A stretch of DNA of 64,000 nt from Phyllobacterium myrsinacearum (lineage in GTDB: Bacteria; Pseudomonadota; Alphaproteobacteria; Rhizobiales; Rhizobiaceae): the NCBI RefSeq assembly GCF_002980555.1, contig NZ_PVBT01000010.1, forward strand, positions 62,001 through 126,000. The letters run 5' to 3'. Below, one piece after another: positions 33,905 through 45,099 of this stretch. The notes under the pieces were generated by a model. That model was not told the DNA's origin, searched no databases, and saw only the letters and a list, made by a program, of their open reading frames with translations. The translations under genes and the position numbers were made by a program. Each line of letters starts with the position of its first letter. The stretch's first letter is position 1.

Positions 33905-33993
33905 TTCCCGTTCCTACGCCGGCATAACCCGGATCAGGTTCAAGGGTCCAGCTCGACGCTATCTCAGCACTGTACAGTGCCCCCCTCGGAATG
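33905..33993 (-). promoter_or_regulatory. TPP riboswitch (THI element)
   Basis: Read on the minus strand the region contains the conserved thi-box parts: CTGAGA at 33967-33962, the ACCC...GGGT stem with CTTGAACCTGATC between (33947-33926), and GCCGGCGTAGGAA at 33923-33911, the TPP-pyrophosphate-binding side. The GAGGGGGGCACTG strand at 33987-33975 starts the P1/P2 region. It lies about 120 bases upstream of the ThiX-like gene and should repress the thiX-thiY-thiE-thiD operon when thiamin pyrophosphate is abundant. Confidence 0.96.
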
Positions 33994-34052
33994 AAGTCAT
34001 GATGGAGCGGCGGGGGCGCAAAGTCAATCGCGCCGCTTGAGGATTGCCGGCA

Positions 34053-35000
34053 TTAGTTGGTCAATCGGACATTCTCGCCATCGACAGCTTTGCAGGTAGT
34101 GACAACAGTATAGAAAAAGTCCTGCTGATCCCAACCACCACCATCTTCCCAAGCATGCTGATGGGTGCCGGTGCAGCTGAGAATATCAAGGATTTTTGGT
34201 ATCTGGTTGGCGGGCAGCTGTTTTCCATCAACAAACAGATACTGTGCCTGCTTGTCGTTGTTGGTTTTCAACGTCAAATCATAATTCACCTGGCTGTTAT
34301 CAACGACACATTTCACATATCTGTCGTTTACGTTCGGGTTTCTATAGCCAAGAGCACATCCGTCATTTTTGACGTCCATTTTCAGATAAAGACCGTCATA
34401 TCCATCGAGATTGATTGTTGTCATCTGACTTTTAGTTGGAACGGTACTACCTGTGCCGCGCCCGTTCGCTCCCTTATGATCATAAGGATTGTAGACAACC
34501 GTTCCCAATGCTTTTTCCGTACCATTCCGCACCCCGACAATGGTCACACGTTTGAAATACCAGCCATAGACATCACCAACGGTGATCGATGCGCTGCTTG
34601 GTTTGAGCGGCGCAAAGGCAGAGGAGGTAACGCCAATCTGAACTTTATTCTGGTTCAGCAAATGCATAAATGCAGTGTTCGTCTGCCCTCCCAGATCAAC
34701 AGTGACTTTCTGATCCTTTGCGCTGAAATTGATACTAACCGCGCTGGCCTTGTCGCCAAGATTGGCCCGCAAAAAGGCCCGCGCCCTGTCTTCGGCAGCC
34801 TGTGCATTGCCGCCAGTGAAGATGGAGGCACCGGCTAGTGCCGCCGAATCCGCAGCATTCTGCAGATTGGCTCTTTCATTTGAGGCCATCGTATAATCAA
34901 CGGCAAGACCGGTTATGCCCAGAAGCGGGACCAGCAGCAGACCGAACGTCATTGCCGTGGCGCCACGCTTGTCTTTCAGGAATTGTTTGAAGTTTCTCAT
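34053..35000 (-). CDS. TadG-like pilus-assembly N-terminal domain protein
   Basis: A 315-residue protein with the TadE/TadG N-terminal signature: FLKDKRGATAMTFGLLLVPLLGITGLAVDYTMA, a short basic stretch, one hydrophobic helix and then RANLQNAADSAALAGA. In Flp/Tad systems TadG is an envelope protein associated with pilus assembly. Here no other tad genes are nearby and the C-terminal part (about 200 residues, with CALGYRNPN, VKCVVD, LSCTG and TTCKAV cysteines) shows no von Willebrand domain, so it is an orphan of unknown role. Codons are AT-richer than the neighbours. The gene stands alone between the riboswitch and ABC operons. Confidence 0.8.
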   Translation of the reverse strand: MRNFKQFLKDKRGATAMTFGLLLVPLLGITGLAVDYTMASNERANLQNAADSAALAGASIFTGGNAQAAEDRARAFLRANLGDKASAVSINFSAKDQKVTVDLGGQTNTAFMHLLNQNKVQIGVTSSAFAPLKPSSASITVGDVYGWYFKRVTIVGVRNGTEKALGTVVYNPYDHKGANGRGTGSTVPTKSQMTTINLDGYDGLYLKMDVKNDGCALGYRNPNVNDRYVKCVVDNSQVNYDLTLKTNNDKQAQYLFVDGKQLPANQIPKILDILSCTGTHQHAWEDGGGWDQQDFFYTVVTTCKAVDGENVRLTN

Positions 35001-35125
35001 AGCCCGCTCCGGTTGTTGAGCGGACCATGAAGGCCATGCCGTAAATGCCTGCTTAGCAAAATCGTTCAGATTGTCTCAATCTGCGATAAGTCGTGCGCCA
35101 TGGTAAAAATCCCATAAAGCACGGC

Positions 35126-35899
35126 TTAGGCGGCAGGCGTGCCCGGCCGCACGAATCCCTCGCTGGCGACGAGCAGATTGCGCGTATAGGCCTGTGTCAC
35201 CTTGCGGGCGGCAAGATCCGCGGCGGAAAGGCGTTCCACCTCGGCGCCATTCTGCATGACCATCAGCCGGTCGCACATGTGGGTGACCACCGCCAGATCG
35301 TGGCTGACCATCAGGAAGGTCAGCTTGCGGTCGCGGCGTATCTGTTCCAGCAGGTTCAACACTTCGGCCTGCACGGAGGCATCGAGCGCCGATGTCGGTT
35401 CGTCAAGCAGCAGGATCGACGGTTCCAGGATCAATGCCCGGGCGATGGCGACACGCTGGCGCTGGCCGCCGGACAGCTGATGCGAATAACGGAAGCGGAA
35501 GCTGGAGCCGAGCCCCACCTCATCGAGCGCGCGCAGAATGCGCTTTTCGATGTCGGCAAATCCGTGGACTGCCAATGGTTCGAGCAGCAGCCGGTCGACG
35601 GTCTGGCGCGGATGCAGCGAGCCATAGGGGTCCTGGAACACCATCTGCACTTCACGGTAGAACGCCTTGGTGCGCTTCCCGTCCAGCCGCTTGCCGTTCA
35701 CGCTGATCGAACCGCCGCTGGTCGGCGCAAGCCCGGCAACGGCCCGCAGCAAAGTCGATTTGCCGGAGCCGGACTCACCGACGAGCCCGAAGGATTCACC
35801 CGGCATCACGTCGAGGCTGACGCCCCGCAAGGCGCGGAAGCGATCGAACGTGACTTCAAGCTTGTCGACGACAAGCGCTTTGACGGGAGATGTTGTCAT
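35126..35899 (-). CDS. Peptide ABC transporter ATP-binding protein (DppF-like)
   Basis: A 257-residue ABC ATPase. Walker A GESGSGKSTLL near residue 44, Q-loop VFQDPYGSLHPRQTV, signature LSGGQRQRVAIARAL, Walker B ILLLDEPTSALD and the switch His in MVSHDLAVV are all intact. It is the second ATPase of a dipeptide/oligopeptide importer. Its ATG at 35899 overlaps the stop of the DppD-like gene. It ends the operon that begins with the dipeptidase gene at 41,447. It is slightly shorter than typical DppF because the C-terminal oligopeptide-binding extension is minimal. Confidence 0.93.
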   Translation of the reverse strand: MTTSPVKALVVDKLEVTFDRFRALRGVSLDVMPGESFGLVGESGSGKSTLLRAVAGLAPTSGGSISVNGKRLDGKRTKAFYREVQMVFQDPYGSLHPRQTVDRLLLEPLAVHGFADIEKRILRALDEVGLGSSFRFRYSHQLSGGQRQRVAIARALILEPSILLLDEPTSALDASVQAEVLNLLEQIRRDRKLTFLMVSHDLAVVTHMCDRLMVMQNGAEVERLSAADLAARKVTQAYTRNLLVASEGFVRPGTPAA

Positions 35900-36729
35900 G
35901 CTGCCCACTCCGGCTTGCGGTCGAGAACAGGCAGAGGATGGGTATCGGCACCAATTTTCGGCATACAGTTCAGAAGCCCCTGCGTATAGGGATGTTTGGC
36001 ATTGTGCAGATCCTTGGCGGCGATCTCCTCGACGATCCGGCCGGCATACATGACGATGACCCGGTCGCAGAACGACGAGACCAGCCGCAGATCGTGCGAA
36101 ATGAAGATCAACCCCATGCCGCGGTCCCGCACCAGATTGTCGAGAATGGCGAGAACATCCAGCTGGACGGTCACGTCGAGTGCCGATGTCGGTTCATCGG
36201 CGATCAAGAGTTCCGGGCCGGTGACCAGCATCATGGCAATCATGGCACGCTGTCCCATGCCGCCCGATACCTCGTGCGGATGCAGATCGAAGACGCGCTC
36301 GGGGTCACGGATCTGCACGGCGGCCAGCATGTCGAGCGCGCGCTTGCGCGCCTCGGATTTGCTGACCTTTTCATGGGTGCGCAGCGTTTCGACAATCTGC
36401 CGCCCGATGCTCATGACCGGATTGAGCGAATATTTCGGGTCCTGCAAAATCATGGCGATACGGTTGCCGCGCAGCGACCGCCGTTCGGCAGCCGAAACAT
36501 GCAGAAGATCGATCCCGTCAAAATTCAGCGTCTCGGCGGTGATTTTCGCATGCGGCGGCGTCAGCCCCATGATGGCACGCCCGGTCTGGGACTTGCCCGA
36601 ACCGGATTCGCCGACAATGCCGAGACGTTCGCGGCCGAGCGTGAACGATACGCCGCGCACGGCATCGACCACCCCTGTCCGCGTCGGAAACTGGACCCGC
36701 AGGTCCTTGACCGTCAAAAGCGTGCTCAT
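35896..36729 (-). CDS. Peptide ABC transporter ATP-binding protein (DppD-like)
   Basis: A 277-residue ABC ATPase with Walker A GESGSGKSQTGRAI near residue 40, Q-loop ILQDPKYSLNPVMSIG, signature VSGGMGQRAMIAMML, Walker B LLIADEPTSALDVTVQ and switch FISHDLRLV. The signature differs from the canonical LSGGQ (VSGGMGQR), as in many DppD proteins. The C-terminal HPYTQGLLNCMPKIG region is the usual oligopeptide-transporter extension. It overlaps its neighbours on both sides by four bases, so subunits are produced in balance. Confidence 0.93.
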   Translation of the reverse strand: MSTLLTVKDLRVQFPTRTGVVDAVRGVSFTLGRERLGIVGESGSGKSQTGRAIMGLTPPHAKITAETLNFDGIDLLHVSAAERRSLRGNRIAMILQDPKYSLNPVMSIGRQIVETLRTHEKVSKSEARKRALDMLAAVQIRDPERVFDLHPHEVSGGMGQRAMIAMMLVTGPELLIADEPTSALDVTVQLDVLAILDNLVRDRGMGLIFISHDLRLVSSFCDRVIVMYAGRIVEEIAAKDLHNAKHPYTQGLLNCMPKIGADTHPLPVLDRKPEWAA

Positions 36730-37661
36730 TGGTTGTTGCCTCGCGGATCAAGCGCATCGCGCAGGCCATCGCCCAACAGATTGAAGCCAAGGCTGACAAT
36801 CAGGATGGCAAAGCCCGGTGCTGCGGCAACCCACCACTGATCCATGATGAAACGGCGGCCCGACGCAATCATCGCCCCCCATTCCGGCAATGGCGGCTGA
36901 GCGCCGAGACCAAGAAAGCCAAGACCCGCGGCAATCAGGATAATACCGGCCATATCCAACGTCACACGGACAATCAGCGAGGACAGGCAGAGTGGCATGA
37001 TGTGCCGCAGGACGATGCGGACCGGCGAGGCCCCCATCAGGCGGACGGCGGCAATATAGTCGGAATTGCGAATCGTCAGTGTTTCGGCCCGCGCGATACG
37101 CGCATAGGGTGGCCAGGACGTCACCGCGATGGCAAAGACCGCATTTTCGATGCCAGGCCCCAGGGCTGCGACGAGCGCAAGTGCAAGAATAAGCTTTGGG
37201 AAGGCCAGAAAAATATCGGTGAGGCGCATGAGGATGGAATCGACCCAGCCTCCCGCATAACCCGCAGCGGTGCCGACGATCAGGCCAATGGGCGCTGCGA
37301 TGATCGCTACGAGGATCACGACATAGAGCGTGAGGCGCGAGCCATAGATCAGGCGTGAGAGAATATCGCGGCCCTGATCATCGGTGCCGAGCCAATAATC
37401 ACCACCGGGTGGCAACAGGCGCGCATTGCGCAGGTCGCCGATAACGGGTGAATGTGGTGCAAGAACATTGGCCAATGCTGCAACCACCAGCAGGGCGACG
37501 ATAATGGCAAGGCCGGCAAGCGCCAGCCGGTTGCTGGCGAAGCGCCCCCACACCAGATAGGCGCGGCCAAGCCTTGCCTGCAGGCGCGATTGCGGACGGT
37601 CACTCATCAGCCACTCGCGGCGTGACAAGGGTGGAGGCGGTGTATGGATCGTCTGGCTCAT
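36726..37661 (-). CDS. Peptide ABC transporter permease (DppC-like)
   Basis: A 311-residue permease with six helices. After a cytoplasmic N-terminus the first helix is LALAGLAIIVALLVVAALANVLAP, followed by the periplasmic LGTDDQGRDILSRLIYGSRLTL motif that marks DppC/OppC proteins, and the EAA loop AETLTIRNSDYIAAVRLMGASPVRIVLRHIMP (outline). It forms the channel with the DppB-like protein. Its start overlaps the dppB-like stop by four bases. Confidence 0.93.
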   Translation of the reverse strand: MSQTIHTPPPPLSRREWLMSDRPQSRLQARLGRAYLVWGRFASNRLALAGLAIIVALLVVAALANVLAPHSPVIGDLRNARLLPPGGDYWLGTDDQGRDILSRLIYGSRLTLYVVILVAIIAAPIGLIVGTAAGYAGGWVDSILMRLTDIFLAFPKLILALALVAALGPGIENAVFAIAVTSWPPYARIARAETLTIRNSDYIAAVRLMGASPVRIVLRHIMPLCLSSLIVRVTLDMAGIILIAAGLGFLGLGAQPPLPEWGAMIASGRRFIMDQWWVAAAPGFAILIVSLGFNLLGDGLRDALDPRGNNQ

Positions 37662-38725
37662 CGTGCGCGCGTCCGTGGGTCAAGCGCCTGATACAGAAGA
37701 TCAGACAGGAGATTGATGGCAATGAACACCGCGCCAATGATGATGGTGCCGCCAAGCACAGCGTTCATGTCGGCATTCTGCAGGGAATTGGTGATGTAGA
37801 GGCCAAGCCCCGGCCACGAGAAGACGGTTTCGGTCAGGACTGAACCTTCGAGCAAATTGGCATAGGACAGGGCAATGACCGTCACCAGTGGCACGGCGGC
37901 GTTGCGCAGGGCATGGGCCCAGATGATGCGGGTTTCCGACAGGCCCTTGGCACGGGCAGCAACGATATATTCCTGCTCCAGTTCATTGAGCATGAAACTG
38001 CGGGTCATGCGGCTGATATAGGCAAGCGAGAAATAACCAAGCAGCGACGCGGGCAGGATAATGAACGAGAAGATGTTCCAGAAGGCATCCCAATTGCCCT
38101 GCAGCACCGCATCAAGCAGATAAAAGCCGGTGATGGGGGTAAAGGTGTATTCATAGATGACGTCGATGCGGCCCGGCCCCGAAGTCCAGCCAAGCTTGGC
38201 GTAAAAGACCAGCAACGCCAGCAATCCGAGCCAGAAGATTGGCATGGAATAGCCAATAAGGCCGATAAGACGCACGATCTGGTCGATCAGGCTGCCGCGT
38301 TTGACGGCGGCAAGGACCCCAAGCGGTACACCAAAAAGGGTGCCGATGAGCGTGCCGAACGTGGCAAGCTCCATGGTGGCCGGAAACACCCGGCGAATAT
38401 CGGTCATGACCGGATTGGAGGTCAAAACCGAACTGCCGAAATTGCCCTGCAACGCGCCTTTCACATAGATGAAAAACTGCTCATAGAGCGGCAGGTTCAG
38501 GCCATATTCCTCGCGTACGCGCTCAACCACATGGGCAGGGGCACGGTCGCCGACGATCGCCAGGGCGGGATCGATGGGAATGACCCGTCCGATAAAGAAG
38601 GTCACGGCGAGAAGGCCGAGGAACGTGATCGCGCCGATCAGCACGAAGCGGCCAATAGCAATGGCAAGGCTGGAGGCCCAGGCGCCTGAACGCCTGGCCT
38701 CCAGTTGTGTTTCTGTGGTCGTCAT
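37658..38725 (-). CDS. Peptide ABC transporter permease (DppB-like)
   Basis: A 355-residue permease. Helix 1 (FVLIGAITFLGLLAVTFFIGRVIPIDPA) leads into the DppB N-terminal domain (VVERVREEYGLNLPLYEQFFIYVKGALQGNFG in outline), and the EAA loop EQEYIVAARAKGLSETRIIWAHALRNAAVPLV is clear. An insertion around residues 190-230 is longer than in E. coli DppB. It is 27 bases downstream of the substrate-binding-protein gene and feeds into overlapping permease and ATPase genes. Confidence 0.93.
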   Translation of the reverse strand: MTTTETQLEARRSGAWASSLAIAIGRFVLIGAITFLGLLAVTFFIGRVIPIDPALAIVGDRAPAHVVERVREEYGLNLPLYEQFFIYVKGALQGNFGSSVLTSNPVMTDIRRVFPATMELATFGTLIGTLFGVPLGVLAAVKRGSLIDQIVRLIGLIGYSMPIFWLGLLALLVFYAKLGWTSGPGRIDVIYEYTFTPITGFYLLDAVLQGNWDAFWNIFSFIILPASLLGYFSLAYISRMTRSFMLNELEQEYIVAARAKGLSETRIIWAHALRNAAVPLVTVIALSYANLLEGSVLTETVFSWPGLGLYITNSLQNADMNAVLGGTIIIGAVFIAINLLSDLLYQALDPRTRAR

Positions 38726-38752
38726 AATTTCAGCCTTGGGCGCTTGCCCTGA

Positions 38753-40363
38753 TCATTTCGATACGGTGAAAACGTAGTTGGTATCGAAAGATGGTCCGAG
38801 CTTGAAACCCTTGAGATTCGAGCGGATACCGGCAACTTCCGTCTGCTGGAACAGGAGTACGAACGGGCTGGTTGCCAGAACCTTCTTCTGCAGATCCTGA
38901 TAGGTCTGGGCGCGCTTGGCCGTGTCGCGCTCCAGCAGGGCCGACTTGGTTTCCTTGGTCAGATCCGGCACATCCCAGGCATTGCGCCATGCGAGTGTCT
39001 TGTTGGTGCCGGTATCGGCATTATCCGGATTGCTGGTGAAGGTTTCCGCATTGGAGTTCGGATCCCAGTAATCCACGCCCCACTGACCGATATAGATATC
39101 GTGGGTGCGGGCGCGGTACTTGGTCAGCGTCTGCTTGCCGTCGCCGGGGATGATCTCCAGCTTCACGCCGCCCTGGGCAAAGGTCTGCTGCACGGATTCG
39201 GCAATACCGGTGACCGGCTGGCCGTTGCGCACATCCATGGTCACCGAGAAGCCGTCCTTCAGGCCCGCCTTGGCCAGAAGTTCCTTGGCCTTGGCCACGT
39301 TGAGGGAATAGGGCTTTTCGTCCAGCTCGCCCAGGATGCCCTTCGGCAGGAAGGTCTGGTGGATTTCGCCGATGCCCTTGATCAGCTTCTCGCCGATGGC
39401 GTCATAATCGACGAGGTATTTCAGCGCTTCGCGCACTTCTGGCTTGGCCAGGTTGGCGTTCTTCTGGTTGAGGCTGAAATAATAGATCGTGCCCTTGGCT
39501 GCGCTGGTCGTCTTGATGTCGCTGTTCTTGACCACCTGTTCGAGATCGTTGGGCTCCAGATTGCGGGCGACGTCAATATCGCCCTTTTCCAGGAGCAGAC
39601 GCTGCGTGGCGCTTTCCTTGACATGGCGGTAGATCACGCGGTTGAGCGGTGCCTTGGTGCCGTAGTAATTGTCGTTGCGCTCCAGAACCAGGATTTCGTT
39701 GGCGCGCCAGTCGCGGATCTTCATCGGGCCGGAACCGGCATAATTGGTCTTCATCCAGGCATTGCCGTAGTCATTGTCGACCACATGCTGCGAGACCAGT
39801 TTCTTGTCGACGACGGATGCAACCGTCGATGTCAGGCAGTTGAGCACGAAGCTCGGCGCATAGGGCTGGTCGACGGTGAAGACGAAGGTGTTCGGGTCGG
39901 TCGCCTTGGCCTTTTCCGTGACATTGTCCGGCTTCAGGCCGAACTGGGTGAGGATGAAGGCTGGGCTCTTGTCGATCTTGATGGCGCGCTCGAACGAATA
40001 GGCGACATCATCGGCCGTCAGCGGATTGCCGGAGGCAAATTTCAGGCCCGGCTTCAGCTTGAACGTATAGGTCAGGCCATCGTCGGAAACCGTCCAGCTC
40101 TCGGCAACGTCCGGAATGATCTTCGAGGGGTCATTGATGTCGAGGCGCACCAGTTTGTCATAGGTATTGCCGTTGATCTCGCCCATGGTGAGCTCGAAGG
40201 CTTCGCCCGGATCAAGCGTAATCACGTCATCGATGGCGAAGGCTTCGACCAGCGTATCGGCTGGCGTTCCCGCCCATGCGGGCACACCGGATATCACGAG
40301 CGCGGAGAGCGCCGCACTTCCGACAAGCAGCCGGAACTTTGCATTTAACTGGTTGATCAACAT
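38753..40363 (-). CDS. Peptide ABC transporter substrate-binding protein
   Basis: A 536-residue periplasmic binding protein of family 5 (DppA/OppA). The signal peptide ends SGVPAWAG; the mature chain has the family features NTYDKLVRLD, PDVAESWTVSDDGLTYTFKLKPGLKFASGNPLTADDVAYSFER in outline, and GSGPMKIRDW. It delivers a peptide or similar cationic ligand to the permease pair. ATG 40363 follows AGGGGTGA. A membrane-dipeptidase gene sits 28 bases upstream in the same operon, which points to dipeptides as the substrate. Confidence 0.93.
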   Translation of the reverse strand: MLINQLNAKFRLLVGSAALSALVISGVPAWAGTPADTLVEAFAIDDVITLDPGEAFELTMGEINGNTYDKLVRLDINDPSKIIPDVAESWTVSDDGLTYTFKLKPGLKFASGNPLTADDVAYSFERAIKIDKSPAFILTQFGLKPDNVTEKAKATDPNTFVFTVDQPYAPSFVLNCLTSTVASVVDKKLVSQHVVDNDYGNAWMKTNYAGSGPMKIRDWRANEILVLERNDNYYGTKAPLNRVIYRHVKESATQRLLLEKGDIDVARNLEPNDLEQVVKNSDIKTTSAAKGTIYYFSLNQKNANLAKPEVREALKYLVDYDAIGEKLIKGIGEIHQTFLPKGILGELDEKPYSLNVAKAKELLAKAGLKDGFSVTMDVRNGQPVTGIAESVQQTFAQGGVKLEIIPGDGKQTLTKYRARTHDIYIGQWGVDYWDPNSNAETFTSNPDNADTGTNKTLAWRNAWDVPDLTKETKSALLERDTAKRAQTYQDLQKKVLATSPFVLLFQQTEVAGIRSNLKGFKLGPSFDTNYVFTVSK

Positions 40364-40391
40364 AGTAGTCACCCCTGTTTTTTGTATTGTT

Positions 40392-41447
40392 TCAGTTCGT
40401 TTCATGCCAGGCGGACCGCAGGACGCGCATCCAGTTTCCGTAGCAAATCTTTGCAAGATCCTCGTTTGAATATCCAGCATCTTCCAGCGCTTTGACAAGC
40501 GCCTGATTGCCTGCCGCGTCAGTGATTTCGCTGGGGATTTTAGCACCATCGAAATCCGAGCCAAGGGCCACGCAGTCAATTCCCATGCGATTGACCATAT
40601 AGTCGATGTGGCGGACCATATCGCTGAGCGGCGTGTCGGCATTCTCGCGGGCGTCCGGACGCAGCATCGCAACCGCATAGTTGAGGCCAACCAGCCCCTT
40701 GCGCTCGCGAATGGCATCGAACTGCTTGTCGGTCAGATTGCGCGCGACCGGCGTGAGCGCATGAACATTGGAATGGCTGGCAACCAGCGGCTGATCGCTG
40801 ATCCGCGCGACATCCCAGAAACCCTTTTCGGTGATATGGGCGAGATCCACGAGAATGCCGAGCCGGTCGCATGCCCTGACCAGATCCCCGCCCGCAGCCG
40901 TCAGGCCAGGACCGGTATCCGGGTCGGCGGGATAGGCGAAGGGAACGCCGTGGCCGAAAACATTGTTGCGGCTCCAGACTGGTCCGAGCGAGCGCAGCCC
41001 TGCCGCATAGAAAACCTCAAGTGCCGCCAGATCCGGCCCGATCGCCTCGCAGCCCTCGATGTGCAGAACCGCGGCGAACAGGTCCCTGGCCATCGACTCC
41101 TCGATATCGGCGGTGGAACAGCACAGTTTCCATCCGCCCGCCTGTTCCAGACGCAGCGCAATCGACGCCATTTCCAAGGAGATGTCGAGGGATGGTGCCC
41201 GTTCAAGCGGCGCAGCGAGCGGGGTAAAATAATGCCCCTTGGCGTCGGGCGCCTTGAAGGCAAGATCGCCTGACGGAACATAGATGGCGCACAGGCCGCC
41301 AATAAGTCCGCCCTTCAGCGCACGACTTTTGTCGATGTGGCCCGATGTGGTGCCTTCGATGAATTCGCGAACCGGGTCGGCGCCGTCTTTTGAATGTTTC
41401 CACAACCGGTAAAGCACATCGTTGTGACCATCAAAGACAGGCTGCAT
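40392..41447 (-). CDS. Membrane dipeptidase (peptidase M19)
   Basis: A 351-residue zinc dipeptidase of the renal dipeptidase family (M19). The N-terminal metal site DGHNDVLYRLW is present with His/Asp ligands, then the central Glu region, LVDLAHITEKGFWDVA and PLVASHSNVHALTPVARNLTDKQF with its His ligands, and the C-terminal GSDFDGAKIP. It hydrolyses dipeptides, often with a D-residue at the C-terminal position. There is no signal peptide, so it is probably cytoplasmic and processes peptides taken up by the adjacent Dpp-type importer. It is the first gene of that operon; ATG 41447 has GGGA upstream. Confidence 0.93.
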   Translation of the reverse strand: MQPVFDGHNDVLYRLWKHSKDGADPVREFIEGTTSGHIDKSRALKGGLIGGLCAIYVPSGDLAFKAPDAKGHYFTPLAAPLERAPSLDISLEMASIALRLEQAGGWKLCCSTADIEESMARDLFAAVLHIEGCEAIGPDLAALEVFYAAGLRSLGPVWSRNNVFGHGVPFAYPADPDTGPGLTAAGGDLVRACDRLGILVDLAHITEKGFWDVARISDQPLVASHSNVHALTPVARNLTDKQFDAIRERKGLVGLNYAVAMLRPDARENADTPLSDMVRHIDYMVNRMGIDCVALGSDFDGAKIPSEITDAAGNQALVKALEDAGYSNEDLAKICYGNWMRVLRSAWHETN

Positions 41448-41703
41448 TTCAATTCCCACTCAGGTTACCCGACAAGGCACACCCACCGATAAATCGTTTC
41501 ATCAACGTCCGGTGCCGCGCGCTTCTTCTTCGACAAAAGATCATGTCACGGAGGAACAGGCAAGATAGGAATTGTACAAAAGTATAATAGCAACCCCATT
41601 TGTGCCGAGCCACCTGTGTGGATGGATTGCAACCTGTGGATCGTGGCTGCGGATTGCCAAACTTGCTACCCATACGAAGGTGAAATATCGCCGGAGCGTT
41701 GGC

Positions 41704-41991
41704 ATGATTGACAATATCGGCGCCAAACTGATCTACCGGCACAAGAGCATATTCCCCGAAGGCTCCATCATGGAGATGATCATCTGGTTCGTTCCCATAC
41801 CGGTCAAAGGAAGCGTGCACCCTTACAAATACAGGCTCTTCTGGGGCCGGCGGATTGTCGGATATGACAATGAGAGAGGAAAAGGCGATCACTGCCATCT
41901 CGATGGGCGGGAATATCCGTATCGCTTCATCTCCGTCGAGACGTTGATCGCCGATTTTTATTCGGAAATTGACAGGAGAATAGCCAAATGA
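41704..41991 (+). CDS. TumE-like toxin (DUF6516 family)
   Basis: A 95-residue protein opening MIDNIGAKLIYRHKSIFPEG, with the strand-rich stretch MEMIIWFVPIPVKGSVHPYKYRLFW in outline and the charged RRIVGYDNERGKGDHCHLDG, resembling the DUF6516/TumE family of toxin components. Mechanism is unknown in this family as far as I can tell. GGAG lies seven bases before the ATG at 41704; a longer frame from 41572 adds an unlikely N-terminus. TATAAT at 41583-41588 may be its -10 box. The stop overlaps the start of an HTH gene (ATGA), the typical arrangement of this toxin-antitoxin type. Confidence 0.75.
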   Translation: MIDNIGAKLIYRHKSIFPEGSIMEMIIWFVPIPVKGSVHPYKYRLFWGRRIVGYDNERGKGDHCHLDGREYPYRFISVETLIADFYSEIDRRIAK

Positions 41992-42353
41992 GACGGGCAG
42001 CGATCCAGATATGCAGCGATACGAAAGCCGTCATGCGTGATGCTGCCGAGGAATTTACCAATACCTGGAACAAGGGGAGCGCCGATCCGGTTGCGACATT
42101 CACCTTCAGTTCCCCGGCCCAGCTGTTTTCAATCATCACGCCCAAACGTTGGGAACTGATCGAGCATTTGCAAAAGATTGGCCCGTCCAGCATTCGCGGT
42201 CTTGCCCGCTCGCTCCAGCGCGATGTGAAGCGGGTTCATGACGATGTAACGGCCTTGATCCATTGGGGTCTTGTCGAACGTACCGAGGATGCAAAGGTTT
42301 GCGTGCCGTTCGACATCATTCACGCCGATTTCGATCTGCGGGCGGTAGCCTGA
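41988..42353 (+). CDS. HTH antitoxin/regulator partner of TumE-like toxin
   Basis: A 121-residue DNA-binding protein. The C-terminal half has a winged-helix pattern (KRWELIEHLQKIGPSSIRGLARSLQRDVKRVHDDVTALIHWGLVERT in outline), as in the HVO_A0114/MarR-like antitoxins that pair with TumE. The N-terminal half is a helical, charged segment that could bind the toxin. It overlaps the toxin stop by four bases, so translation is coupled. In TumE-type systems the antitoxin follows the toxin gene, unlike most type II pairs. It converges with gyrB across a 33-base gap. Confidence 0.78.
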   Translation: MRRAAIQICSDTKAVMRDAAEEFTNTWNKGSADPVATFTFSSPAQLFSIITPKRWELIEHLQKIGPSSIRGLARSLQRDVKRVHDDVTALIHWGLVERTEDAKVCVPFDIIHADFDLRAVA

Positions 42354-42386
42354 CGGCAACGCCCGCAGCCGGGATTATGTCCGGGA

Positions 42387-44834
<2,448 letters not shown>

Positions 44835-44902
44835 TCAATCTTTTCTTGGCGCCGTGAACTGGCGTGAAGGACCCGGGCGAATCATGCCCGGCTACAGACC
44901 TA

Positions 44903-44931
44903 GATATAGTGGTTAATGTACATTTTTCCAA
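44903..44931 (-). promoter_or_regulatory. Candidate gyrB promoter
   Basis: On the minus strand TTGGAA (44931-44926) and TATATC (44908-44903) are separated by exactly 17 bases, a good sigma-70-type spacing. Transcription would begin about 70 bases before the gyrB start codon. It is the best promoter-like pair in the gap. Confidence 0.55.
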
Positions 44932-44935
44932 TTCT

Positions 44936-44949
44936 TAGCCTATAGGCTA
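44936..44949. promoter_or_regulatory. 14-bp perfect palindrome above gyrB promoter
   Basis: TAGCCTATAGGCTA reads identically on both strands. It ends five bases from the -35 box of the candidate gyrB promoter, the position of an activator or repressor site. Confidence 0.5.
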
Positions 44950-45099
44950 TCCACGGATCATGGCCAAAAAACGCCTGATTGACACGGAAATCTGTGCCTG
45001 AACCCTGCGGTATGGCGCAGATCAGGCGTGAGCAGGGCCAACCTTTTCCCGCAATTTGATCCGGACGCTATGGTCTGACCTGAAAGGTGACCGTGTGCG

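Noticed and set aside
35093-35989. A 298-codon plus-strand open frame
   Set aside because: It lies opposite the DppF-like ATPase, which has all ABC motifs.
39101-40348. A 415-codon plus-strand open frame
   Set aside because: It is antisense to the peptide-binding-protein gene, whose signal peptide and family motifs are clear.
41608-41648. AGCCAC/GTGGCT inverted repeat upstream of the TumE-like gene
   Set aside because: Six-base arms 29 bases apart are common by chance; not enough for an operator call.
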